This document shows, piece by piece, positions 1 to 5,760 of a DNA stretch of 5,791 bases (position 1 is the stretch's first letter; each line of letters starts with the position of its first letter). A program made the translations under genes and the position numbers. The stretch lies in contig JAOTUP010000150.1 of NCBI GenBank assembly GCA_029863825.1, positions 1 through 5,791 on the forward strand, written 5' to 3'. Source of the DNA: Acidobacteriota bacterium. Its GTDB lineage: Bacteria; Acidobacteriota; Thermoanaerobaculia; Multivoradales; JAHEKO01. The notes below the pieces were generated by a model. The model made no database searches, was not told the origin of the DNA, and saw only the letters and a list, made by a program, of their open reading frames with translations.

Positions 1-383
1 TCTTCCCTCCCGCCGCTTCCGCGCTCTTGCCGGTCCGGATAGGAACCGGCCCCGCCGCCGAGCTCCTGCTCACCGGTGAGAGCTGGACGGCGGAGCGCGC
101 ACGAGAATGCGGCCTGGTCAATCGGATCTGCCCCGACGGCTCACTCAACGAGTCGCTCAGCTCCTGGCTCGAAGCCGAGTTCCTGCCCCGCTCCCCTGCC
201 GCTCTCCGGCACGCGGTGCGAGCCGCTCGCCGACGCGCCCAGAAGGCGCTCGACATCGATCTCCCGGCGCTCGAGCGTCAGTACATCGACGAACTGATGA
301 CGGAGCCGGACGCCGAAGAAGGCATCCGCGCCTTCCTCGAGAAGCGCCAGCCTCATTGGTCGAGCGACAAGGAGCTCGCGTGA
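1..383 (+). CDS. dch: Probable cyclohexa-1,5-diene-1-carbonyl-CoA hydratase, C-terminal part
   Basis: This is the 3' end of a crotonase-fold (enoyl-CoA hydratase family) gene whose start lies before the window; codons are in frame from base 3, giving 126 residues before TGA at 381-383. Visible family features are the stretch after the active site (FPPAASALLPVRIG, then AAELLLTGESW and GLVNRI), a helical C-terminal domain, and the ending FLEKRQPHW. The KRxPxW-like ending and position directly before benzoyl-CoA reductase genes point to Dch, which adds water to cyclohexa-1,5-diene-1-carbonyl-CoA to give 6-hydroxycyclohex-1-ene-1-carbonyl-CoA in the cytoplasm. The oxyanion-hole half is outside the window, so substrate specificity cannot be read from motifs; a general enoyl-CoA hydratase is the alternative. 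Its stop overlaps the bcrC start in GTGA. A TTG at 27 is an internal codon, not the start. Confidence 0.8.
   Translation, partial: FPPAASALLPVRIGTGPAAELLLTGESWTAERARECGLVNRICPDGSLNESLSSWLEAEFLPRSPAALRHAVRAARRRAQKALDIDLPALERQYIDELMTEPDAEEGIRAFLEKRQPHWSSDKELA
369..374 (+). promoter_or_regulatory. Ribosome binding site for bcrC
   Basis: AAGGAG lies five bases before the GTG at 380, inside the end of the hydratase gene. It decides the bcrC start: the reading frame is open further upstream (to 107), but that part is only a shadow of the hydratase. Confidence 0.8.
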
Positions 384-1552
384 AGCCCGAACTCGAGAAG
401 CTCGTCACTCGGGCTCGCACCCTGTTTGACGATCTCGATCTCGAGGCGGTGCGCTCCTGGAAAAACGCGATGCCGGACCGCAAGGCGATCGGCCACCTGC
501 CAGTGTGGGCGCCACGAGAGCTCATCTGGGCTGCCGGCATGCTCCCCGTGTCGGTGTTGGGAGGCGGCGATCGCCTCGAGATCATCCGCGGCGACGCCTA
601 CTTCCAGAGCTACATCTGCCACTTCCCCCGCAGCACCGTCGAGTTGGCTTTGAGCGGCCGGCTGGACGCGTTGGATGGCATGCTGTTCCCGTCGATCTGC
701 GACGTCATCCGCAATCTCTCCGGTATGTGGCAGATGCTCTTTCCCGATCTCTATGTGCGCTATCTGGATCTGCCACAGAACTTCGACCTCGAGGTCGGAG
801 GCCGCTTCTGGCGTCATGAGCTCGAGGCACTGATGAGAGATCTGGAAGCGCTCGCGGGGCGCCCGATCAGCGAAGACGATCTCAGGCTGAGCATTGCCGC
901 CTTCGCCGCCAACCGCCACGCCGTCCACCGCCTCTACCAGGCACGGAGCCGCGAACCCTGGTTATTCCCCGCCGACGAGATGTACATCGTTCTTCGCGCC
1001 GGCTGCGTTCTGCCGCCTGACGAGCACACGGAGCTCGTCGAACGCTACCTCGAGCTCGCGCCCGGCGAGGCCGAGCGGCAGCGCCAGGACCGAAGCCGTA
1101 TCGTCGTCGCCGGAATGTTCTGTGAGCAGCCGCCGCTGGGCCTTCTGCTCACCCTCGAGCGCGCCGGTTGCTTTATCGTCGATGACGATCTTTTCCTCGC
1201 TCTTCGCTGGCCGGAGATCGAGGTCGAAATCACGGACCCGCCACTCGACGGCCTTATCGAGGCTTTCCTGCGCCAGGGCGCGCTCTCGGCGTCGGTCTAT
1301 CAGCCCGACGGCAAACGCGGCGCCTGGCTCGTCGAATCGGTTGAGCGCAATCACGCCGAGGGCGTCATCTTCTGCGCTCCCAGCTTTTGCGACCCGGCAC
1401 TCCTCGAGCAGCCGATGCTCGTAGCCGCACTCGACGAGAGCAGTGTGCCGCACACGCAGTTCAAGTACTCCGAGGATACCGGCCAGTTCGCAGCTATCCG
1501 CGAGCAGGCGGGCACTTTCGCCGACTCGATTCGTCTCTGGGGCGAGGCATGA
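380..1552 (+). CDS. bcrC: Benzoyl-CoA reductase subunit C (class I, ATP-dependent)
   Basis: A 390-residue protein, close to the usual size of BcrC/BadD (just under 400). It belongs to the HgdA/HgdB-like 2-hydroxyacyl-CoA dehydratase family. With BcrB it forms the benzoyl-CoA-binding, [4Fe-4S]-containing module that receives two electrons and dearomatizes the ring in the cytoplasm. Recognisable conserved stretches are PVWAPRELIWAAGMLP near residue 45, GDAYFQSYICHFPRST (Cys80), FPSICDVIRNLSGMW (Cys107), FCEQPP (Cys248), AGCFIVDDD (Cys264), IFCAPSFCDPALLEQP (Cys332, Cys337) and the C-terminal REQAGTFADSIRLW. Which Cys residues hold the cluster cannot be settled from sequence alone. The start is GTG, chosen for its AAGGAG site, its overlap with the hydratase stop, and because the N-terminus then matches the family. 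The stop lies in an ATGA, but the ATG there does not open a convincing gene. A reductase for a substituted benzoyl-CoA (for example methylbenzoyl-CoA) is possible. Confidence 0.95.
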   Translation: MKPELEKLVTRARTLFDDLDLEAVRSWKNAMPDRKAIGHLPVWAPRELIWAAGMLPVSVLGGGDRLEIIRGDAYFQSYICHFPRSTVELALSGRLDALDGMLFPSICDVIRNLSGMWQMLFPDLYVRYLDLPQNFDLEVGGRFWRHELEALMRDLEALAGRPISEDDLRLSIAAFAANRHAVHRLYQARSREPWLFPADEMYIVLRAGCVLPPDEHTELVERYLELAPGEAERQRQDRSRIVVAGMFCEQPPLGLLLTLERAGCFIVDDDLFLALRWPEIEVEITDPPLDGLIEAFLRQGALSASVYQPDGKRGAWLVESVERNHAEGVIFCAPSFCDPALLEQPMLVAALDESSVPHTQFKYSEDTGQFAAIREQAGTFADSIRLWGEA

Positions 1553-1556
1553 CCTG

Positions 1557-1604
1557 GAAGCCTCGGAGCACCCGACAACCGAACGGAGCCGCACTCGAGG
1601 CTTC
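1557..1604 (+). repeat. Perfect 9-base inverted repeat just after bcrC
   Basis: GAAGCCTCG at 1557-1565 is the exact reverse complement of CGAGGCTTC at 1596-1604, with a 30-base loop. Beyond one G·G mismatch, two more pairs (C1554-G1607, T1555-A1606) can extend the stem. It begins five bases after the bcrC stop. No U-run follows, so it is not an intrinsic terminator; it could be an mRNA stem affecting processing or decay, a protein-binding site, or chance. Confidence 0.5.
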
Positions 1605-1640
1605 GAGCATGGACCCGACCCCTCGCTTTTCCAACCGGCG

Positions 1641-1655
1641 ACCCCGACATGGGGT
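1641..1655 (+). other. Small GC-rich hairpin in the bcrC-bcrB gap
   Basis: ACCCC (1641-1645) pairs with GGGGT (1651-1655) around the loop GACAT, with a possible extra G·U pair at the base (1640, 1656). Only three T residues follow (1655-1657), so termination would be weak at best. It is recorded as a possible attenuator or RNA stem. Confidence 0.35.
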
Positions 1656-1719
1656 TTCCTCCCACGGTGCGAGCGTCGCCGGCGCCACGCGGTTGAACAG
1701 CCAGCGGCAATTCTGCCAC

Positions 1720-1724
1720 GGAGG
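1720..1724 (+). promoter_or_regulatory. Ribosome binding site for bcrB
   Basis: GGAGG sits eight bases before the GTG at 1733. It supports that GTG over the ATG at 1769, which has only a weaker AAGAG-like sequence in front of it. Confidence 0.8.
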
Positions 1725-1732
1725 CGCTTTTC

Positions 1733-3019
1733 GTGCCTGACGTCGCGCCCAGCCAAAAAGAGCAGAGCATGCTCCTGCAGAAGGAGATGATCAGCGGCCA
1801 CTACGACGCCCTGGCGCGCGCCAAAGACGAGGGCAAGAAAGTCGTTTATACCTTCGTTCCCGGCAATCTCACCGAGCTCATGCGCTCCTTCGACATCCTG
1901 CCGAACCTCCCGGAGATCAATGCGCTCCAGTCCGGCATGCGCAAGCTCTCCGGCGGCTACATCAGCGAGGCCGAAAAACACGGCCACAGCGAGGACGTCT
2001 GCACGTACGTCAAATGCGACATCGGCATGCTGAAGAAAGGCAACATCGGTCCGACCGGCGTCAAGCTCCCGGAGCCCGACCTGCTACTGCTCTCCTACAC
2101 CGGTTGCTTCACCTTCATGAAGTGGTTCGAGCTGCTGCGCCAGGAGTACGACTGCCCGGTGGCCATGCTCCACATCCCGTATCAGGGCGACGGCAAAGTG
2201 CACGATCACTACCGCGGCTATGTGATCGAACAGCTCGAAACCGAGGTCATCCCGAAGCTCGAGGCGGTCACCGGCCGCGCCTTCGACCAGGACCGTCTGC
2301 GCGCGAGCCTTGCGCTCTCCGCCGCCGCGGAAGACGACCTCGTGTACGTGCTCGAGAGCGCCCGCCACCGGCCGTCTCCGATCGACGCCTATTTCGGTGG
2401 TGTGTACTACATCGGCCCTATTTTCTCGGCCTTCCGCGGCACCGAGGAGGGGGCGGCCTACTACCGTGCTCTGCGTCGGGAGATCGATCAGCGTGTAGCG
2501 GCCGGCCAGGGTCCCGTCACCCCGGAAGGTGAGCTCGAAACCGAGCGCTTCCGGCTGGTCATCGAGGGTCCGCCCAACTGGACCAGTTTCCGGGAGTTCT
2601 GGAAGATGTTCTACGACGAAGGAGCTGTCGTGGTGGCGTCCACCTACACCAAGGTGGGCGGTCTCTATGACCGCGGCTTCCGGCACGATCCCGACAACCC
2701 GCTTGCAACACTCGCCGATTACTGCATGGGCTGCTACACAAACCTCAGCCTGCCGGCGCGGGTCGATCTCGTGGAACAGTACGTTCGTGACTATGCAGCC
2801 GATGGTTTTCTCATCAACTCGGTCAAGAGCTGCAACTCGTTCAGCGTCGGGCAACTCCTGATGCTTCGCCAGCTCGAAGACCGCACCGGCTTGCCCGGCG
2901 GTTTCATCGAGAGCGATCTCGTCGACCCGCGATATTTTTCCGCTGCCAACATCAAGAATCGGATCGAAAGCTATCTGCAGATGATCGAGCAGAAGCGAAC
3001 CGCCGGCCCGGCCGCCTGA
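1733..3019 (+). CDS. bcrB: Benzoyl-CoA reductase subunit B (class I, ATP-dependent)
   Basis: A 428-residue protein, near the usual length of BcrB/BadE. It is the second HgdA/HgdB-family subunit and, with BcrC, forms the substrate-reducing module that converts benzoyl-CoA to cyclohexa-1,5-diene-1-carbonyl-CoA. Very characteristic stretches are FVPGNLTELM near residue 41, HSEDVCTYVKCDIGM (Cys90, Cys95), LLSYTGCFTFMKWFELL (Cys125), HIPYQGDGK, the block RPSPIDAYFGGVYYIGPIF around residues 214-230, EGPPNWTSFREFWKMFYDEG (from 278), DYCMGCYTN (Cys331, Cys334), SVKSCNSFS (Cys367) and SDLVDPRYFSAANIKNR. The conserved cysteines are candidates for cluster ligands. The GTG start has a strong GGAGG site and yields 12 residues before the alternative Met13. 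The gene follows bcrC after 180 bases and precedes bcrA by seven. No break or frameshift is visible. Confidence 0.96.
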   Translation: MPDVAPSQKEQSMLLQKEMISGHYDALARAKDEGKKVVYTFVPGNLTELMRSFDILPNLPEINALQSGMRKLSGGYISEAEKHGHSEDVCTYVKCDIGMLKKGNIGPTGVKLPEPDLLLLSYTGCFTFMKWFELLRQEYDCPVAMLHIPYQGDGKVHDHYRGYVIEQLETEVIPKLEAVTGRAFDQDRLRASLALSAAAEDDLVYVLESARHRPSPIDAYFGGVYYIGPIFSAFRGTEEGAAYYRALRREIDQRVAAGQGPVTPEGELETERFRLVIEGPPNWTSFREFWKMFYDEGAVVVASTYTKVGGLYDRGFRHDPDNPLATLADYCMGCYTNLSLPARVDLVEQYVRDYAADGFLINSVKSCNSFSVGQLLMLRQLEDRTGLPGGFIESDLVDPRYFSAANIKNRIESYLQMIEQKRTAGPAA

Positions 3020-3026
3020 GTCAACG

Positions 3027-4349
3027 ATGGACGTTTGCGTCGGCATCGACCTCGGCTCGACCACCACCAAGGCGGTGATCCTGGATTCCTCTCAGCGCGA
3101 GATCGGCCGCGGCATCACCAACAGTCGCAGCAACTACGAGGTTGCCAGCTCGATCGCCCGCGAGCAGGCTTTCGTCCAGGCGCGATTCAATCTCACCCAC
3201 CAGGCGCTGTCCGAGGACTCGCGACTCGCCGATCTCGAGGAGCGTTTCCTGCCGGTTCTCGAGCGCAACTTTCGCATCCAACACTATCTGGAGCAGCTGC
3301 AACGGTTGGAAGCGGCACTTCTCCAGGCCGCCGTTGCGCCGCGTCACCGTGACCAGCGGCGAAACATCGAGCCGGTTCTCGAGACCATCCTCGCGGCGAT
3401 GGCCGGCCGCGCGCCAGCCCTCTTCGGCGCCCTGGCGGTGCGCAAGAGCGAGTTCTTCCGCGATCTCGCCGCCGCGGACTATATGCAACTTGCCGAAGAG
3501 GCAGCGGATCCCAAGGGGGTGACGTTCGATACGCTTTCGAGCCTCTTCGACCAGGCGATACTCCCGGTCGAGAACACCGGTGGCAGCAAAGCCCTGGAGG
3601 CGCTCATCGACAGCGCCCTGGACACGACCCTCGTCGCGCTGGCGACGCGCCTCAGCAACGACATCGAACTCTTGCGTCGCGCCGTCGAAACGGCGCGCGC
3701 CGTGCGTATCGACGAAGTAGCCTCGGTCGGCACCGGATACGGACGACAACGCCTGCCGTTCCCCAAGGAACAAATCCGCAGCGAGATCCTCTGTCACGGA
3801 CTGGGCGCCCACACCATGTTTCCCGACACCCGCACCGTCCTCGACATCGGCGGCCAGGACACCAAGGCGATCCAGGTGGATGAGCGCGGCATCGTCACCA
3901 GCTTCCAGATGAACGATCGCTGCGCCGCCGGCTGTGGACGCTATCTGGGCTACATCGCGGATGAGATGAACCTCGGTGTCCACGAGCTCGGCCCGCTCGC
4001 CCAGCAGTCGACCTTCCACGTCAAAATCAACTCCACATGCACCGTCTTCGCCGGCGCCGAACTACGCGAACGCCTTTCGTTGGGCCAGCGGCGAGAGGAC
4101 ATCCTCGCCGGCCTGCATCGGGCCATCATTCTGCGTGCCATGTCCCTTCTGGCGCGCTCGGGAGGCATTTCGAGCGAGTTCACCTTCACCGGCGGCGTGG
4201 CGAGAAACCCGGCGGCCGTCGACGCACTGCAGCATCTGGTGAACGACAACTACGGCGAGCAGGAGATCAACATCTCACCGGAATCGATCTTCACCGGTGC
4301 TCTCGGCGCCGCCCTGTTCGCCCATCGAACGGCTCGGGAGGCGGCGTGA
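3027..4349 (+). CDS. bcrA: Benzoyl-CoA reductase subunit A, ATPase of the electron-activation module
   Basis: A 440-residue ASKHA-fold ATPase of the BcrA/BadF/HgdC activator family. It pairs with BcrD, binds ATP and shares a bridging [4Fe-4S] cluster, and couples ATP hydrolysis to electron transfer into BcrB/BcrC. Seen directly: phosphate-1 motif DLGSTTTKA (residues 8-16); a long insert (about 45-225) that HgdC-type activators lack but large BcrA proteins have; VGTGYGR (234-240); phosphate-2 motif DIGGQDTKA (273-281); RCAAGCGRYL with Cys299 and Cys303; NSTCTVFAGAE with Cys338; and the adenosine-region TGGVARN (388-394). Cys299 and Cys338 are 39 residues apart, the spacing of the cluster ligands in HgdC (Cys127 and Cys166). 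The ATG start is preceded by no clear ribosome binding site, so translation probably relies on coupling from bcrB. Its stop overlaps the bcrD start. Confidence 0.96.
   Translation: MDVCVGIDLGSTTTKAVILDSSQREIGRGITNSRSNYEVASSIAREQAFVQARFNLTHQALSEDSRLADLEERFLPVLERNFRIQHYLEQLQRLEAALLQAAVAPRHRDQRRNIEPVLETILAAMAGRAPALFGALAVRKSEFFRDLAAADYMQLAEEAADPKGVTFDTLSSLFDQAILPVENTGGSKALEALIDSALDTTLVALATRLSNDIELLRRAVETARAVRIDEVASVGTGYGRQRLPFPKEQIRSEILCHGLGAHTMFPDTRTVLDIGGQDTKAIQVDERGIVTSFQMNDRCAAGCGRYLGYIADEMNLGVHELGPLAQQSTFHVKINSTCTVFAGAELRERLSLGQRREDILAGLHRAIILRAMSLLARSGGISSEFTFTGGVARNPAAVDALQHLVNDNYGEQEINISPESIFTGALGAALFAHRTAREAA
4336..4341 (+). promoter_or_regulatory. Ribosome binding site for bcrD
   Basis: GGGAGG lies four bases before the GTG at 4346, inside the end of bcrA. 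The spacing is slightly short but usable, and no other start codon occurs between it and the first conserved motif of BcrD. Confidence 0.7.
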
Positions 4350-5257
4350 GCTTCGAGGCGAAGAACGGATCGGCAGCCGATCGCCTGACGACGGCAGGCA
4401 TCGACGTCGGGTCGAGCGCGGTCAAGGTGGCGGTGCTGCGGTCCGCCAACGAGTCCGGGACCGAAGTGCTCGCCTTGCGCGGCGACCGCATTCGCCGGCG
4501 CGACCTCACGCGCGTGATCGACGAAACATACTCCGTGGCACTCGACGAGGCAGGTGCCCGATCGGATGACGTCGCGTACGTCGCCAGTACCGGTGAAGGC
4601 GAGCTCGTGAGCTTTCGCACCGGTCACTTCTACGGCATGACGACGCACGCACGCGGCGCCACATTTCTCGAGCCCGAGGCGCGTGCCGTCCTGGACGTCG
4701 GGGCACTGCACGCTCGCGCCATGCGCATCGACGAGCGCAGCAAGGTGCTCTCATATCGCATGACCAGTCAGTGCGCCTCGGGATCGGGTCAGTTCCTGGA
4801 GAACATCTCGCGCTATCTCGGCGTGGCCCTGGAGGAGGTTGGCGAGCTGTCACGTGAGGCCAGGCGACCCGAGACGGTGTCCAGCATCTGCGCCGTTCTC
4901 GCCGAGACCGATGTCATCAACATGGTGAGTCGTGGCATCAGCACTCCCGACATCTTGAAGGGCATTCACCAGTCGATGGCCGGTCGGTATATCAAGCTCT
5001 TGCGGGCGGTGGGCTGCGACGGCGTCGTGCTGCTGACCGGCGGTCTGGCAGCCGACAGCGGCCTTGCCCAGGCGATGCGTGAGAAAGTGCAGGAGGACGA
5101 GCTTGCCATGGAGATTCGAACTCACGGATCATCCGTTTTCGCCGGCGCTCTGGGTGCGGCGTTGTGGGGCGCCTTCCGCCATCGCGTGCTCGAACGACGC
5201 GCCTCCACATCTCGCACGACCGGAGACACCGAACAGATGGAGGCACTCGGATCATGA
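4346..5257 (+). CDS. bcrD: Benzoyl-CoA reductase subunit D, ATPase of the electron-activation module
   Basis: A 303-residue ASKHA-fold protein of the BcrD/BadG family, the smaller partner of BcrA in the ATP-hydrolysing module. Seen directly: phosphate-1 motif DVGSSAVKVAV (from Asp20), STGEGELVSFRTGHFYGMTTHARGA-type segment near residues 80-105, a degenerate phosphate-2 motif DVGALHARA (117-125), SQCASGSGQFL with Cys143, SSICAVLAETDVINMVSRG with Cys182, and TGGLA (231-235). Cys143 and Cys182 are again 39 residues apart, consistent with ligating the bridging [4Fe-4S] cluster. Compared with the roughly 280 residues typical of Thauera BcrD, it has about 14 extra N-terminal residues and a polar tail rich in Ser, Thr and Arg after AALWGAFRHRV. 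The GTG start is part of a GTGA overlap with the bcrA stop; the frame is open upstream to 4037, but that lies inside bcrA. Confidence 0.95.
   Translation: MSFEAKNGSAADRLTTAGIDVGSSAVKVAVLRSANESGTEVLALRGDRIRRRDLTRVIDETYSVALDEAGARSDDVAYVASTGEGELVSFRTGHFYGMTTHARGATFLEPEARAVLDVGALHARAMRIDERSKVLSYRMTSQCASGSGQFLENISRYLGVALEEVGELSREARRPETVSSICAVLAETDVINMVSRGISTPDILKGIHQSMAGRYIKLLRAVGCDGVVLLTGGLAADSGLAQAMREKVQEDELAMEIRTHGSSVFAGALGAALWGAFRHRVLERRASTSRTTGDTEQMEALGS
5239..5243 (+). promoter_or_regulatory. Ribosome binding site for the GNAT gene
   Basis: GGAGG, ten bases before the ATG at 5254 and inside the last codons of bcrD. Together with the ATGA overlap it fixes the start of the acetyltransferase. 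Confidence 0.65.
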
Positions 5258-5754
5258 GCGACACGCTGGACCGCGGGCCGGGGGTGCTGGCGAGCGACCG
5301 CTACCCGATTCGTGCACTGACGAAAAACGATCTGCGGGCCATCGTCACCATCGACCAGGCCGCCTCCGGACGTCGCCGCACCGAGTACTTCACCAGAATG
5401 CTCGAGCGGGCACTCGAAGGCGGCGACGTCCGCGTCTCTCTGGTTGCCGAGCAGGACGCCCGCGTCGTCGGTTTTGTCGTGGCCACTGTCTTCTACGGCG
5501 AGTTTGGCATCGCCGAGCCCGCGGCGACCATCGATACCATCGCTGTCGCTCCTGAATGCCGCAGACAGCACGTGGGCGAAGCCCTGATGCGCCAGCTTCG
5601 CATCAACCTCGGGGCTCTCGGTGTCACCGCCTTGAGAAGCGAAGTGCCATGGGATGATTTCGAGCTGCTCGCCTTCTTCCGGCGCCAGGGATTCGCTCCC
5701 GCCCAGCGGGTGTGCCTTGAACGCGCGCTCGATCCGACCGCACCGGAAAGGTGA
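5254..5754 (+). CDS. GNAT-family N-acetyltransferase in the benzoyl-CoA reductase operon
   Basis: A 166-residue single-domain GCN5-related N-acetyltransferase. The best marker is the acetyl-CoA pyrophosphate-binding motif: TIDTIAVAP (92-100) as the preceding beta strand, then RRQHVGEALM (103-112), where Q105, G108 and A110 fit the Q/R-x-x-G-x-G/A pattern. A typical GNAT end follows (FFRRQGFAP near residue 146). The start is the ATG in ATGA overlapping the bcrD stop, with GGAGG upstream. There is no signal peptide or membrane segment, so it should act in the cytoplasm. Its substrate cannot be read from sequence. Precedent in Rhodopseudomonas palustris, where the GNAT BadL in the bad cluster acetylates aminobenzoates and benzoate-CoA ligase is controlled by lysine acetylation, suggests a role in regulating aromatic degradation, but orthology to BadL is not shown. 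Confidence 0.88.
   Translation: MSDTLDRGPGVLASDRYPIRALTKNDLRAIVTIDQAASGRRRTEYFTRMLERALEGGDVRVSLVAEQDARVVGFVVATVFYGEFGIAEPAATIDTIAVAPECRRQHVGEALMRQLRINLGALGVTALRSEVPWDDFELLAFFRRQGFAPAQRVCLERALDPTAPER
5748..5754 (+). promoter_or_regulatory. Ribosome binding site for the next gene
   Basis: AAGGTGA, six bases before the ATG at 5761; its TGA is also the stop codon of the acetyltransferase. This makes the ATG a credible start and the gene a continuation of the operon. Confidence 0.65.
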
Positions 5755-5760
5755 CCCGCG

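Larger units (their letters stand above)
1553..1732 (+). other. 180-base gap between bcrC and bcrB, probably non-coding
   Basis: This is the only sizeable intergenic stretch in the window. The bcrC and bcrB frames are the same here but are separated by the bcrC stop and another TGA at 1694. An open frame begins at the ATG overlapping the bcrC stop (1549) and runs 63 codons to 1740, but it is arginine- and serine-rich, matches nothing I know, and has G or C at 45 of 63 third positions against 53 of 63 in the first 63 codons of bcrB. I read the gap as an untranslated spacer carrying a 9-base inverted repeat (1557-1604), a short hairpin (1641-1655), a 6-base pairing of CAACCG (1632-1637) with CGGTTG (1690-1695), and the bcrB ribosome binding site. 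Confidence 0.7.

Noticed and set aside
107..379. Upstream extension of the bcrC frame
   Set aside because: It overlaps the hydratase coding region, is Arg/Pro/Ser-rich and unlike BcrC; the GTG at 380 has a good ribosome binding site and gives the expected length.
271..1610. Many copies of the palindrome CTCGAG
   Set aside because: Most are in-frame Leu-Glu codon pairs (CTC GAG) reflecting codon preference rather than a regulatory repeat.
1380..1740. Possible bcrC-bcrB fusion or frameshift, since both genes are in the same frame
   Set aside because: The bcrC C-terminus is complete (ending after SIRLW), the frame has two stops at 1550 and 1694, and bcrB has its own ribosome binding site and a normal N-terminus.
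962..1987. Long open frame on the minus strand (341 codons), with similar ones at 2084-3070 and 3021-4019
   Set aside because: They are antisense to clearly recognised bcr genes, cross gene boundaries and show no known domain; high-GC codon bias on the real strand commonly opens such frames.
4037..4345. Upstream extension of the bcrD frame
   Set aside because: It lies inside the conserved 3' part of bcrA and is a low-complexity Arg-rich shadow; the GTG at 4346 gives a normal BcrD.
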